Of a stretch of DNA of 41,369 bases, positions 22,272-32,900 are shown piece after piece (position 1 is the first letter of the stretch; each line of letters begins with the position of its first letter). Location: positions 1 to 41,369 of the forward strand of contig JAFQYM010000011.1 in the NCBI GenBank assembly GCA_017406465.1, read 5' to 3'. This DNA comes from Kiritimatiellia bacterium. Lineage in GTDB: Bacteria; Verrucomicrobiota; Kiritimatiellia; RFP12; UBA1067. Below the pieces are notes generated by a model. That model searched no databases and was not told the DNA's origin. It was given only the letters and a program-made list of their open reading frames with translations. The position numbers were made by a program, and so were the translations under genes.

Positions 22272-25200
22272 ATGACAATGGAAAGCGTACCTGAAGAAAT
22301 GTCGTATGTGGCAAGTCCTTTTTTCGCAAAATTGGCGTTGGCTGTTGCCGCTTGCGTTCTTTCAACTACAACGTCCGCCGAGGAACTGTTCAACGTCGCG
22401 CAGACCTCGCTCGGCGCGACGGCCGTCATGATCGGGGCGCCGGTCAACAAGGATTGGCCCGGGCTGCGGGCGATTCCAAAGGAAGATCCGCGCAACATGC
22501 GAGGCGGAACGCTCTTCGGCGCGCCAATGGATGGCGGAACGCTTGTGATTTCGCTCATTGCGCCATGCGCGATAGAGCGCGTCGACCTCATGCAGCTCGA
22601 CTACCACGGCACGATGTGCGTGAAGAAAACCGAGATCGCCGTCGACGGCAAGGTGGTGAAGACGGTCGATCTCGAGGAGCGCCCTGGCAAGTACCAGGAG
22701 ATTCCCATAAAGGCAAAGGGAACGACTGTGTCGATCAAATGCATCTCGACGTATCCGCGCCGCAAGCTTCCCGGCGGCAAGGAGGGGCCGAACTACGGCG
22801 GCTGGGCGCGTGTGCGCGTAATGTCGACGACGGATGTCGCTGCCCTGATCGTCGCGCCGAAGGAGTATTCGGTCGCCCCGATCGCAAACGCCGTGATGCC
22901 CACCGGAACCGGCTCGCGCGGCGCGGTCGAAGTGCATGGGAAGCCCCGCATGTCAAAGGGACATCCCTGCACTACATGGGACAAGGAGGACGTTGCCAGG
23001 TTCCGCGCGATGATGAAGACTTCCGAGACTCTCCGCGGACAGGCGTCTGCGCTGCGAGTGGCGATGGACCGCCGCATCGCGCAGTCCGTCGCCGTCCCGC
23101 AGCCGGTGAAGGGCGCGGACGGGAAGTGGGAACACATCTCCGACTCCAAGGTCGGGAAGACGCACAACAACCTTTCCCTCGACATCGCGAACCTCGGTAC
23201 GGCCTACCAGCTTTTCGGCGACGAGAAGTACGCCGAGTACGCGAGGAAGCTGCTCATTGCATACGCCGACGCGTGGCCCAACTACGGCGTTGGCGCGCGC
23301 CATGGTTTCTCGCACGATCCCTCCAAGGTGTTCGACCAGCGACTCAGCGACGCGACGTGGCTCATCCAGGTCGCAATTGGCTATGACTTCGTGCGCGAGT
23401 CGAAGTGCTTCTCCGATGCCGACCGCCGCCACATAGCCGATGACCTCGTCGCGGGGTCGGGGCGCTTCATCCGCCAGAACAGGGCGCACCTGAGGAACGC
23501 CACGAACTGGTCCGCAATCTGCACTGCGGCCATACTCGCCGCAGGGCTTGCGTGCGACGACGAGGATCTCGTAAACACCGCGCTTTACGGCCTCAACTGG
23601 ACAGAAAGAAAGGGGAAGACGCCCTTGAAGTGGTGGGAGGGAACGCCCAACCCCCAGCCGAGCGGCGTGGAGCTTCATTTCTCCGGGAAGTCCATCGACG
23701 TCGACGGCATGTGGTGCGAGGGCGCGATGGGGTATCAGTTCATGGCGCTCCAGGCGCTTGTCGTGGACGCGGAGATGCTGTGGCACCACGGCATCGACCT
23801 ATATCGCTATCGCGGCTGCGCGCTGAAGTGCGTGTTCGACTCGCCGCTCTACTTCAGCTATCCGAACCTCGTCTCGCCGGCGATCCACGATTCGGGCAAC
23901 GCCTCGCTTGTCGGCTACAACTCCGACCTCTACGAGTACGGATACCTGCGTTACCGCGACCCGAAGTATCTCGAGGTCCTGCGGCGCATCAAACGACGGC
24001 TGATGGCTGGCTTCCAGCTCTTCACGATTTCGACGCTGTACGACGTGGATCTTTCGTCGTCAGGCGAGGTCGTCGCGCCGGAGAGTGTCAATCTGAACGG
24101 CGTCGGCTACGGCGTTCTTCGCGTCACCGACGGTGAGGGCACGCGGAACCTACTCCTTGACTACGGTCCCAACCGCTCGCATGGACACCCCGACAAGCTG
24201 AATATCGACTTGTGGGCGTTTGGCGCGTTGCAGGTGCCCGATCCTGGTACGGCCTGGTACGAAGACCCTATCTACCGCAACTGGTTCCACACGACTTTTG
24301 CGCACAACACGCTGAACGTCGACATGCAGGAGCAGGCGCCCTGCGGCGCGGAGCTTCTCACGTACGCGGCGGGCGATGCGTTCGGCATTATGCGCGGCAG
24401 GACCGACGAAGCGTATCCCGGCGTCACGATGGACAGGTCGCTCTTCATGACGCGCGGATATGTGGCGGACTTGTTCGCCGCAATCGGAATGCTCGAGCGC
24501 GTCTACGACCTCACGTGGCATCCGCGCGGGAGCTGCGAGGGCGTGACCGGCGAGGCAAAGCTGTTCAGTCTTCCCGAGCCGCGCAGCCCTGGATACAACG
24601 AGCTCAAGGACATGAAGTCGGTTTCTGGAGCGTCCGGCGTCGTTGCGAAATTCCTCAACAAAGGCCGCGAGTTGCGTCTTCTCTTTGCTGGCAACGAGGA
24701 CACGGAATTTGTTTTCGGCAAGGCGCAGCCAAGGCGCGAGTTGGAGACGCCTATCTTCGAGCGTCGGAAGACGAAGTCGACGGTCTTCGGCAACGTGATT
24801 GACATCTCAGGTTCAGGGCTCGTGCGCGAAGTGCGGCAGTCGGGCGGGCTCGAGAAGGGCTATGCGACGCTTGTGCTGTCGCTTTCCGACGGCGGACGTG
24901 ACTTCTGCTACGCCTCGATCAAGGACGGCTCGCGGACGATAGGCGGCGTCGAGACCGACGCGCAGCAGGCGTTTGTCTCGCTTGCGAAGGACGGTTCGAT
25001 GCGCGCGCTTGCGTTTGCCGGCGGCACGAAGATTAAGGCGGGGCGGTTTTCGCTCGAGACAACCATTCCCGGCGCAGCTCTCGTCGAGCGCACCGAAACG
25101 GGGAGCGTGCTTGTCCGCAACTGCGGCGCATCTGCCGCGAAGGTCTCGCTCTCGATCCCTGAGGGTAAGTCGTTCGAGCTCAAGGCCGGCGAGACGAAGG

Positions 25201-25823
25201 AGATCGTCCCCAAGGGGGCTAAGCCAATCGCGGAGTTCAGGAAGGCGGAGCTCAAGCGGCTCGCAGAGGAGGCTGCGGCAAAGGAGGCGAAGGTGGTCGC
25301 GGAACGCACGGCGCAGGCGAAGAAGCGCCGCGGCGAGGCCGCGAAACTTCCCGCCCCAAAGGCATTCAAGGCCGTTGTACAGGCGGAGGATTTCTCGGCG
25401 CAGGGTGGTGGCGAGGTGCGCATCTCAAACAACAAGACGGCCGCTGTCGGGGATTCGATCTTCAAGTGGGACAACGAGGGACATTGGATCGAGTGGAAGG
25501 TGACGGTTCCGAAGGAGGCGTACTACCAGATCCTCCTGTGCGGCTGCGCGGACAAAGACCGAACGCGCGAGGTCGCGGTGAACGGCGAGCCGGTTGTCGA
25601 GCTTGGCGCGTTTTCGTTCCCCGCCACTGGTGGGTTCTCCAACGGCAACGACGACTGGCGCCTTCTGGCGATTCCCGATCCTGCGGACAAGTCGCGTCCG
25701 ATGACGTTCCGGCTGCGCCAGGGCGAAAACACAATCCGCATGACGAACGTCGGCGGAGGCGGGCTCAATGTCGACTACATAGTTGTCGCGGACCCCAATA
25801 CCAAGGTCGAGCGCATCAAGTGA
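22272..25823 (+). CDS. Secreted heparinase II/III-like polysaccharide lyase with C-terminal carbohydrate-binding module
   Basis: The protein has 1183 residues. The start ATG 22272 is six bases after AAAGGAGG; the frame is open upstream, but the promoter lies there. A signal peptide ends near residue 37 (AVAACVLSTTTSA). About 40-185 form a discoidin/jelly-roll-like domain. About 220-520 are an (alpha/alpha)-barrel of the alginate-lyase/heparinase type with NATNWSAI near 409. About 600-830 match the heparinase II/III C-terminal beta-sheet domain, with SHGHPDKLNID near 635 and HTTFAHNTLNVD near 673, the histidine-containing blocks of PL12, PL15, PL17 and PL21. An Ala/Lys/Glu-rich linker (about 990-1030) leads to a CBM6/35-like module (about 1034-1180; VQAEDFSAQGGGEV, NEGHWIEWKV). 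It should cleave uronic-acid polysaccharides by beta-elimination. The exact substrate is unknown. Confidence 0.82.
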   Translation: MTMESVPEEMSYVASPFFAKLALAVAACVLSTTTSAEELFNVAQTSLGATAVMIGAPVNKDWPGLRAIPKEDPRNMRGGTLFGAPMDGGTLVISLIAPCAIERVDLMQLDYHGTMCVKKTEIAVDGKVVKTVDLEERPGKYQEIPIKAKGTTVSIKCISTYPRRKLPGGKEGPNYGGWARVRVMSTTDVAALIVAPKEYSVAPIANAVMPTGTGSRGAVEVHGKPRMSKGHPCTTWDKEDVARFRAMMKTSETLRGQASALRVAMDRRIAQSVAVPQPVKGADGKWEHISDSKVGKTHNNLSLDIANLGTAYQLFGDEKYAEYARKLLIAYADAWPNYGVGARHGFSHDPSKVFDQRLSDATWLIQVAIGYDFVRESKCFSDADRRHIADDLVAGSGRFIRQNRAHLRNATNWSAICTAAILAAGLACDDEDLVNTALYGLNWTERKGKTPLKWWEGTPNPQPSGVELHFSGKSIDVDGMWCEGAMGYQFMALQALVVDAEMLWHHGIDLYRYRGCALKCVFDSPLYFSYPNLVSPAIHDSGNASLVGYNSDLYEYGYLRYRDPKYLEVLRRIKRRLMAGFQLFTISTLYDVDLSSSGEVVAPESVNLNGVGYGVLRVTDGEGTRNLLLDYGPNRSHGHPDKLNIDLWAFGALQVPDPGTAWYEDPIYRNWFHTTFAHNTLNVDMQEQAPCGAELLTYAAGDAFGIMRGRTDEAYPGVTMDRSLFMTRGYVADLFAAIGMLERVYDLTWHPRGSCEGVTGEAKLFSLPEPRSPGYNELKDMKSVSGASGVVAKFLNKGRELRLLFAGNEDTEFVFGKAQPRRELETPIFERRKTKSTVFGNVIDISGSGLVREVRQSGGLEKGYATLVLSLSDGGRDFCYASIKDGSRTIGGVETDAQQAFVSLAKDGSMRALAFAGGTKIKAGRFSLETTIPGAALVERTETGSVLVRNCGASAAKVSLSIPEGKSFELKAGETKEIVPKGAKPIAEFRKAELKRLAEEAAAKEAKVVAERTAQAKKRRGEAAKLPAPKAFKAVVQAEDFSAQGGGEVRISNNKTAAVGDSIFKWDNEGHWIEWKVTVPKEAYYQILLCGCADKDRTREVAVNGEPVVELGAFSFPATGGFSNGNDDWRLLAIPDPADKSRPMTFRLRQGENTIRMTNVGGGGLNVDYIVVADPNTKVERIK

Positions 25824-25840
25824 CAGGAGCGGGAAAGGCC

Positions 25841-27070
25841 ATGATGAAAAAGCATGTCTTCGTTTTGTTGTCGGCGGCAATGTCCGTTGCAGTAGTGTTT
25901 GCCGAGGAATACTTCGCGTGGGTCGACTCCGCGATTGCGCGATTCGGCACGAACTACACGGTGCTCGCCGAGAACGCGAAACTCGGCTACACTAAGGAGG
26001 CGCCTTATCCAAAGACGTTCAGGAATGGCAAGGTCGTCTTCTGCAAGGACTGGGACTGGTGCAGCGGATTTTTCCAAGGTTGTCTCTGGTATCTCCACGA
26101 GGCGACAGGCGAGGCGAAGTGGCGCGAGCTTGCCGAGAAGTACACCGAGGAACAGGCGCACATCCGTACGTCCAACCTTCACCACGACCTCGGCTTCATG
26201 TTCCTTCCATCGGCCGGAAATGCCTACCGGATCACAGGTGACAGGAAGTACGCCGGCTATCTCTACGACGCCGCGCGCACGCTCTGCACACGCTGGCGTC
26301 CGCGCTGCCAGGCGATTCAGGTTTGGGGGAACTGGAACGGCAAGTGGGCCGACAGCTGCTCGATAATCGTCGACTGCATGCTCAACCTCGAGCTTCTTGA
26401 GTGGGCTGGGAAGTTTCCGTGCGAGGGCTGGGAAGGCCAGCCGCGCGACTGGCTTGACGGCGGAGTTTTCCGCGACATGGCCGAGGTCCATGCCGACACT
26501 ACGATCAAGTACCTGCTGCGTCCAGACGGCTCGTCGTACCATTTCGCGCTCCTCGATTTCAAGACCGGCGAGTTCATAAAGCACCTGAACGGGCAGGGCG
26601 TCGGCCACTGGAGCCGCGGGCAGGGCTGGGTCGTGTACGGATTCCCAATGATGTATTCCTTCACGCGCGAGCAGCGTTTCCTCGATGCGGCGATCAAGGT
26701 CGCCGACTACGCGCTGAACGAAAAGAACATACCGGAGGACAGGATTCCGTACTGGGACTACGAGGCGCCGAATATTCCGAACGAAGAGCGCGATTCCTCC
26801 GCTGCCGCCGTGCTGGGATGTGGCTTCCTCAAGCTCTCGAAGATCTGCCCCGACAAGGAGAAGGCAGCGCGCTATCGCGCCGAGGCGCTCAAGATCGCCA
26901 AATCCCTCTCGTCCGACGCCTACTTCGCGAAGCCGACGGAGATCGGTGGGTTTGTCCTAAAACATGCCGTCGCCTCGAAGCCGGACGGTACCGACATCGA
27001 CGTCCCGCTGAACTACGGTGACTACTACTACCTCGAGCTTCTCGTGAAGTTGCATGTTGAGAATAATTGA
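25841..27070 (+). CDS. GH88 unsaturated glucuronyl hydrolase, secreted
   Basis: The protein has 409 residues. Residues 1 to about 21 are a signal peptide (MMKKHVFVLLSAAMSVAVVFA). The rest is the alpha6/alpha6-barrel of family 88, which removes the delta-4,5-unsaturated uronic acid left by lyases: HHDLGFMF near 113-120 (with one candidate catalytic Asp), WADSCSIIVDCMLNL near 168-182 (the second Asp region), HWSRGQGWVVYGFPM near 255-270, and DSSAAAVLGCGFLKLS near 315-330. It starts 17 bases after the lyase stop and shares its promoter, so lyase and hydrolase act in sequence on the same glycan. ATG 25844 is an equal alternative start. The frame is open far upstream, but that part only overlaps the lyase. 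Confidence 0.92.
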   Translation: MMKKHVFVLLSAAMSVAVVFAEEYFAWVDSAIARFGTNYTVLAENAKLGYTKEAPYPKTFRNGKVVFCKDWDWCSGFFQGCLWYLHEATGEAKWRELAEKYTEEQAHIRTSNLHHDLGFMFLPSAGNAYRITGDRKYAGYLYDAARTLCTRWRPRCQAIQVWGNWNGKWADSCSIIVDCMLNLELLEWAGKFPCEGWEGQPRDWLDGGVFRDMAEVHADTTIKYLLRPDGSSYHFALLDFKTGEFIKHLNGQGVGHWSRGQGWVVYGFPMMYSFTREQRFLDAAIKVADYALNEKNIPEDRIPYWDYEAPNIPNEERDSSAAAVLGCGFLKLSKICPDKEKAARYRAEALKIAKSLSSDAYFAKPTEIGGFVLKHAVASKPDGTDIDVPLNYGDYYYLELLVKLHVENN

Positions 27071-27128
27071 GCCATTAATTGAGGTCGTTTGATTAATTGT
27101 TGCGTTCTCTGAGGCTTTTGGCTATCAT
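27062..27128 (+). promoter_or_regulatory. Regulated promoter B: tandem 12-mers plus -35/-10
   Basis: AATAATTGAGCC (27062-27073, overlapping the GH88 stop) and ATTAATTGAGGT (27074-27085). After 14 bp come TTGCGT (27100-27105), 17 bp, and TATCAT (27123-27128). This is the same geometry as promoters A, C and D. Confidence 0.7.
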
Positions 27129-27159
27129 TGCGATGTCAAAAGCCAAGACAGGGAACTAA

Positions 27160-29844
27160 ATGCGAACGCTATTTGCATTACCGATGCTTGTCGCCGTGCT
27201 TGTAGCGGTGTCATCGCGTGTCGATGCCGATACGCTCAAGTTCGCATGGTGGCGCATGGACCAGATCGCGACGGCGGTTGGCTTGAATCAGTCGGCGATA
27301 GACGAGCGGACGCAGGTTCTCGCTGCCGCAAACGTGGACGTAATGGCGGGCGTAGGCCTGTGGTCGAGGGCGGATGGCGTATTCCCATCATCGAACGGTT
27401 ATCGCCTTGAGAACGGCAGGACTGTGACGAATGGCAGCTTCGACGGACTTTCACGCGTGTTCGCCCTGTCGCATGCCTTTGACGCCGTTGAGTCTGCGAA
27501 TGAATTCACACCGATGGTTCACGGAACGAAAAACGTTCCTGGAGCGAATGCGACAGTGGCCTGGACGGTGTTCGACGCCGGCTCGACGCGGTTTGCCGTG
27601 CTGAGCGGGTTCATTTACCAGCTCTACAACGCGAAATACAAGAACAACCTCGATGCGCTTGTTGAAAACATTGCGACAAACGGCAATCCCGTGATAGTCT
27701 TTGGGCTTGAAGACGCCTGCGAGACAAGAACCTTGACCTTGTCCGATTTCGAGGATTGCGGTCTGTACGCCGTGCGTGACGGCACGGCGGACGGGCAATG
27801 GATCTTCTGCTCTGATCAGGCAATGGCGACTGCGGCCGCGTCGACTGTCGCCGATCTTCCCGGCGCAACTGCGTACGGTACGGTTGGCTACACGGCCGAG
27901 TTCTCTTACGAGGGCGAGGATGCGGGAGTCGGATATCAGGTCGTCTTCAAGCAGGGGAATGTTGCGCCAGTAGGGACGCGTGTCCGCAGTAGAGGGGGAG
28001 CACTTGCCTTCGCCGCGCCAGCTGCCTCGGTAGAAGTGGCGCCGGAGTTTGTGTGCAATCCGAATGCGACAAGGTGGAACACCCCTGGGTCACGGCCTGG
28101 CTTTTTTGCGCGCGAGGTGCAGGACCTCCATGTGTACAACGGCAAGATCTATACGGCTGGCGGCGACTGGGGCGCGTTTTCCAACCAGGGCCCCGTGCCG
28201 GTCTTTGCAATTGATCCCGCGACCGGTAATTTTACGAATGAGTATGAGGCCGGCACAGAGCTCATAACCGATTTCAAGACGTTCTCCGACGGTCGGCTAT
28301 GGGCTGGTAGCGTGGACATGCGCGAAAGTCACGAGCATGCGGGGCATTTCTTCCGTCGCGAGACAGATGGAACGTGGACGAATCTGACGTCGTGCATAAG
28401 CGGGCATAACGGCGTAACAGCGAATTACGCTGCTCATATTTGGGATATTGCCGAGTTCGGAGGCAAGTTCTTTACCGCTGGATACGGAATCTGCGCATCT
28501 TCTAACTGGGGTGATACGAGGATGACAGACGCGACGCCCGACTTGTCGTCCGGGTATAGAACATACTTCGAGAGCGCTACCTCAGTGTGGATTGCAGGGA
28601 AGAATCGCTTTAATGTCGGGCAGGCGCGCAAGTTTGCGGCGTTCATGCCGTTTGACGATGACCTGTTCTGCTTCTCGATGGACTTTGGGTACAAGTACTA
28701 CATGGATATATTTGAGTGGGAAGAGTGGCGCTGGGACGCATCGCTCGGCAAGTTTGTCTCTTCGCTTGTGCCGTGGAGCGACTTCGCGCCGGGGATAACC
28801 GAGGAGGACAAGGCGATCACAGTCTCTCCCGACATGAGTGATTACCTGGAATTCGACATAAGACCGTCGCATTGCCGGAGATTCGGGTCAAGGGTGCTCT
28901 ATCTGATCGAAGGCATAAAGACCAATGTCGCGAGTCATAGTCGGCCATGGGCGGCGTATAGCGCGGTCAACCAGAACCACCACGTGAAGGCGACGAAAAT
29001 CGACCTCGGCGGTGCGCGCCCGTTCGACATCCACGTAAGCGGTGATGCGGCGTATATCGTGGCGGCGAAGGGGACTGAGATGGGGACGGTCGTGACGAAC
29101 AGCGTGTGGAAGACCGAGGACGGCGTGACGTTTACGGAGCTCTTCCATTTCTCGACCAACCGCCAGGCGACGGCGCTATGCAAGTTCGGTGACGACTTCT
29201 ACGTTGGCATGGGGTATTCTACGAACGTGTGCTACATCTGGAAGAACTTGCCGAAAGACCCCGAGCTTTCCGGCAACATCTACCGCATCCGTTTTGACGA
29301 TGGCAACCAAGGCGGCGGGCAGGGTGGAGATGTCCCACAGCCGCCGGTCCCGAGCGATGTCGCGTGGTTCTCGTACGAAGCCGCGACGGGCGCGACGAGT
29401 GGCGGAACATGGGATGGCGAGGCGTCGAGCTTCGCACTTTCCGAGCCGCTGACGATCGACCATGTCGGAACCATTACGATGCAGCTCCGCGTCAAATCTG
29501 CCGCGGAATTTCCAGTGGCAGAGCCAGACGGCATTGCGAGTTTCGCGTTTCGCCGTGACGATGATGCACCTTCGCCGTGGGAATGGACAAGCCGCGGCTG
29601 GCAGCGCCTGTACGGGCTTTCCGTTGCGGAAGGGCAGTTGGTCTCGCTTGTGGCGATTATTGGAAACGGCAAAGTGTCGTATTCCATTGACGGCGTTGCG
29701 CTGACAAATTCAGCAGGGCGGAGCGTGTTCAGCACGCACGGCGTCGGATTTTCGTCTTTTTGTTTCTCGTTCCCGTCGGTCGGCGACTTCTCGGGGACCT
29801 TGCGCGAGGAGCGGATGAAACGATTCTGTATCACATTGCGGTGA
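27160..29844 (+). CDS. Large secreted protein with propeller-like centre
   Basis: The protein has 894 residues and starts at ATG 27160, five bases after AGGGA. Residues 1 to about 24 are a signal peptide (LPMLVAVLVAVSSRVDA). About 25-250 resemble a degenerate endonuclease/exonuclease/phosphatase-like fold, but catalytic residues are not evident. About 320-710 contain repeated beta blades (VYNGKIYTAGGDWGAF, EFGGKFFTAGYGI, KFGDDFYVGMGY) like a Kelch or propeller domain. After a Gly/Pro linker (GNQGGGQGGDVPQPP), about 730-880 form a jelly-roll or LamG-like domain. The protein ends RFCITLR, matching the C-terminal pattern of the other giant proteins here. It has its own promoter of the regulated type. 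A glycan-binding or surface role is likely; no enzyme activity is claimed. Confidence 0.72.
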   Translation: MRTLFALPMLVAVLVAVSSRVDADTLKFAWWRMDQIATAVGLNQSAIDERTQVLAAANVDVMAGVGLWSRADGVFPSSNGYRLENGRTVTNGSFDGLSRVFALSHAFDAVESANEFTPMVHGTKNVPGANATVAWTVFDAGSTRFAVLSGFIYQLYNAKYKNNLDALVENIATNGNPVIVFGLEDACETRTLTLSDFEDCGLYAVRDGTADGQWIFCSDQAMATAAASTVADLPGATAYGTVGYTAEFSYEGEDAGVGYQVVFKQGNVAPVGTRVRSRGGALAFAAPAASVEVAPEFVCNPNATRWNTPGSRPGFFAREVQDLHVYNGKIYTAGGDWGAFSNQGPVPVFAIDPATGNFTNEYEAGTELITDFKTFSDGRLWAGSVDMRESHEHAGHFFRRETDGTWTNLTSCISGHNGVTANYAAHIWDIAEFGGKFFTAGYGICASSNWGDTRMTDATPDLSSGYRTYFESATSVWIAGKNRFNVGQARKFAAFMPFDDDLFCFSMDFGYKYYMDIFEWEEWRWDASLGKFVSSLVPWSDFAPGITEEDKAITVSPDMSDYLEFDIRPSHCRRFGSRVLYLIEGIKTNVASHSRPWAAYSAVNQNHHVKATKIDLGGARPFDIHVSGDAAYIVAAKGTEMGTVVTNSVWKTEDGVTFTELFHFSTNRQATALCKFGDDFYVGMGYSTNVCYIWKNLPKDPELSGNIYRIRFDDGNQGGGQGGDVPQPPVPSDVAWFSYEAATGATSGGTWDGEASSFALSEPLTIDHVGTITMQLRVKSAAEFPVAEPDGIASFAFRRDDDAPSPWEWTSRGWQRLYGLSVAEGQLVSLVAIIGNGKVSYSIDGVALTNSAGRSVFSTHGVGFSSFCFSFPSVGDFSGTLREERMKRFCITLR

Positions 29845-29856
29845 CATCTTCGGGTC

Positions 29857-29923
29857 ATTAATTTAGGTAATAATGTAGGTTGTTCAATTTCATATTGTCT
29901 GATGCCTGTCATTTTGCTACAAT
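29857..29923 (+). promoter_or_regulatory. Regulated promoter C: tandem 12-mers plus -35/-10
   Basis: ATTAATTTAGGT (29857-29868) and AATAATGTAGGT (29869-29880), identical at 10 of 12 positions. After 14 bp come TTGTCT (29895-29900), 17 bp, and TACAAT (29918-29923). By hand alignment 60 of 74 positions match promoter A from the second repeat to the ribosome site. Confidence 0.78.
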
Positions 29924-29950
29924 GCAGGCAAATCAAATGGAGAATTAGCC

Positions 29951-32900
29951 ATGAAATTGTTTAAGTTCGCTTTTGCGGTAACTCTAATTCTTTGTTCCTC
30001 TTACGGTTTTGCAGCTGACGTTACTACTGCGGCCGACCTTGCCACGGCGCTTACAGAAAGCCCAGCTGGGACAATCGTCACACTTGGAGCTGACATAGAT
30101 TGCTCGGAATGGACAACGGTTGACAGCTTTTCGGGAACGCTCGACGGCAAGGGGTACAAGATCGAAAACCTCGATGCTCCGCTCTTCGGCACAATCACCG
30201 GCGATATCGCAATCAGCAATCTCGTCGTCAAGGACGCCTATGTCACCGCCGACGCCCAGACATTCGGCATCCTGATGAAGAGCGTCACCGCGGCTAACCT
30301 CGCCGTCGAGAACGTCACGTTCACGGGATCCACGTTGCATGTTGCAGTCAAACAGGGCAACATGGGCTTCGTCGTCGGACTGTTCTCCGTGACTGGGACA
30401 GCATCGTTCAAGGACTGCCATGTGGACGACACCTGCTCGTTCGCCCTTGGCGTCAGCCAGCACGGCGGCATCGCGGGGAACGGAACCGCAACCGGAACGG
30501 ACGCGACGATTTCCTTCACGCATTGCACCATGGCGGCGGCGCTCTCCACGGTGGCGTCCTACGGCTCCCAATTTGGCGGCATTGCCGGAAACCTGTCTGT
30601 CCAAGGCGGAGGAAGAACCGTCGCAGATTACGCCCATCTAATCATGGACGGCTGCACGAACTACAGCGGGACGGGCTCCTCGACCTGGAACGGAAGCAAC
30701 CGGAGCTTTGGCGGTCTCGTTCATACGGCGGCGGCCGGAAATTCCACACATATGGGCGACGCTGTCATCCGCCGCTGCGCAAACTACGGGTCGTTCGTGT
30801 GCACAGGCGGCATTACTTCCTCCGGGACGAACTATGGTGGACTTCTTGGTTGCTGGAACAACGGCCCGCTCACCATGGAGGACTGCGTTAACTATGGTGA
30901 CATCCTCTCCACCGGAGCCGGCGACACGGTTTCCGCCATCGGCGGTCTGGTGGGATACATCACAGCCCCCATCCAGGTGACCGCATCTCTCGTGGGCTGC
31001 GCCAACACTGGAGACATCACGGGCTGCTACGCGGGCGGACTTGTCGGCTACTTGACGCACAACGCGTCCTACGTGAACACCAAGATATTCATCCTTTCCT
31101 GCCTGAACACGGGAACGGTCACCGTCCGCAAGGAAGGCGTTTCTCCCGGGGAGGCGATCTGCCAACTGAGAACGGGCGTCGCCTATCCGCGCATTGACAT
31201 CGAGGGCGGCTTCTACGCCACCGACGCCCTCATCGGGACCTACGCGGAGGGAGCGTCCGTCACGGCGCTCAATACGAACGGCAACGTGTTCCCCGACAAC
31301 TCCGACGGTCTCGTGGACGGCACCGATCTGGCCACTCTCAATGGCTACGAAAGCTGCAACCTCTGGAAGCAAGGCCACGAATACCCGATTCTGGAAATCA
31401 TGCCGGACGAGGCGGTCCCGGACACCATTGTCGCCACGTTCGAGGACTGGGACGGAACCGTCCTCAAGCAGAAGACCGTCGCCCGCGGCGGATACGTCTT
31501 CCCCCCTGCGGATCCGGTCCGCGACGGCTCCACCTTCCTCGGCTGGGATCCGGCCGTGTTCACCGGCCTCACGGCGGACACGACGTTCGCCGCCCAGTAT
31601 TCGAGCGGCATCGTCACGCACACGGTCTCGTTCTTCGACTGGGACAACACGCAGCTTGGCGAGGACCAGGAGGTCGTCCACGGCGAGGCGGCAACACCGC
31701 CGGCCAATCCCTCGCGAGAGGGATACATTTTCGTCGGATGGGACACTGCGTTCGACAACGTGACCGAAGATCTGGCAATCCACGCCTCGTATGTTCTCGC
31801 ACATGTCCATGTCGCCACGGCGGCGGATTTTGCAACGGCCGTAACGGCCGAGACCGTTCCTGGTGTCACGGTCCACCTCGACGGCGATGTCGAGCTGCCC
31901 GCGGACTGGACGGCCCCGGACTTCCGTGCGACGCTGGATGGCGCGGGTCACTCGATCCAATGCCCGAACGGCGGATTGCCGCTCTTCAACCACCTCTACG
32001 GATGTGCCTCCAATTTCGTCATTGACGCGGCTTCCGAAGACGTGGCGACAAAAATCACGCTTGGAACCAGCGCGCTGTTCGGATCGGTAGCAAACACTCT
32101 CTCTGGCGGCGCAATCCGCGACGTTACGGTGGAAAACCTTGTCATCCAGACGGGGAACGACTGCACGGTTGGTTTCATCGCCGGCAGGATGGTTGACGGC
32201 GCCGCCATAGAGCGGTGCCTTGTCGCCGCCAGCTGCACGTTCCGACAGACGCGCACCGCTGGCGCGGGCGGCATCGTCGGTGCCATTGACCGCACAGTCG
32301 AGTTCACCCCGACCGACGGCGAGGGCAATCCCGTAACCGGAGAAACTCTCGCCCTCGTCGCCGACTGCACGAACCGCGCCCCCGTCGTCGTTTTCCTCGC
32401 CAGCCCGCTCACGTCCGGCGGCATCGTCGGCAAAGCCGATGTGCACAACGCCACCTACCAGCCGGCCATGAAGATCCTCCGCTGCGCCAACGAGGCCGAT
32501 TTCACCGCGACGGTGAACAACGGCTACGCCGTGAAGTTTGGCGGCATTATCGGGGAAAGAAGCATCAATGAAACATCCGTGCATGGCGGCGTCCTTTGGG
32601 TCGTCGATTGCGCCAACCTCGGGAACATCTGTTCCCCCAGCGAGTCAGGATGCAATCTCGGCGGCATCGTAGGATACCTCTATCGTGGATGCGAGACGGT
32701 TCTGGCGGGCTGCGTCAACCGTGGCGACGTAGGCACAGACGTCGCTGGGGATGGCGCGACTCCCGTGACGGGCAACTCGGCCGGCGGCCTCGTCGGCTTC
32801 CTCGAGAGTCTCTACAACAACAATTCCGTCACGGCCACGAACTGCGCTAACTACGGGGCCGTCACGGGAGGAAAGTACGCGGGCGGGCTTATCGGGGGAT

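Noticed and set aside
25466..25840. 125-codon extension of the GH88 frame
   Set aside because: It lies wholly within the lyase gene in another frame; the signal peptide starts at 25841.
30638..32584. 648-codon minus-strand frame
   Set aside because: It is antisense to the GLUG/InlB-repeat protein; no domain and no ribosome site.
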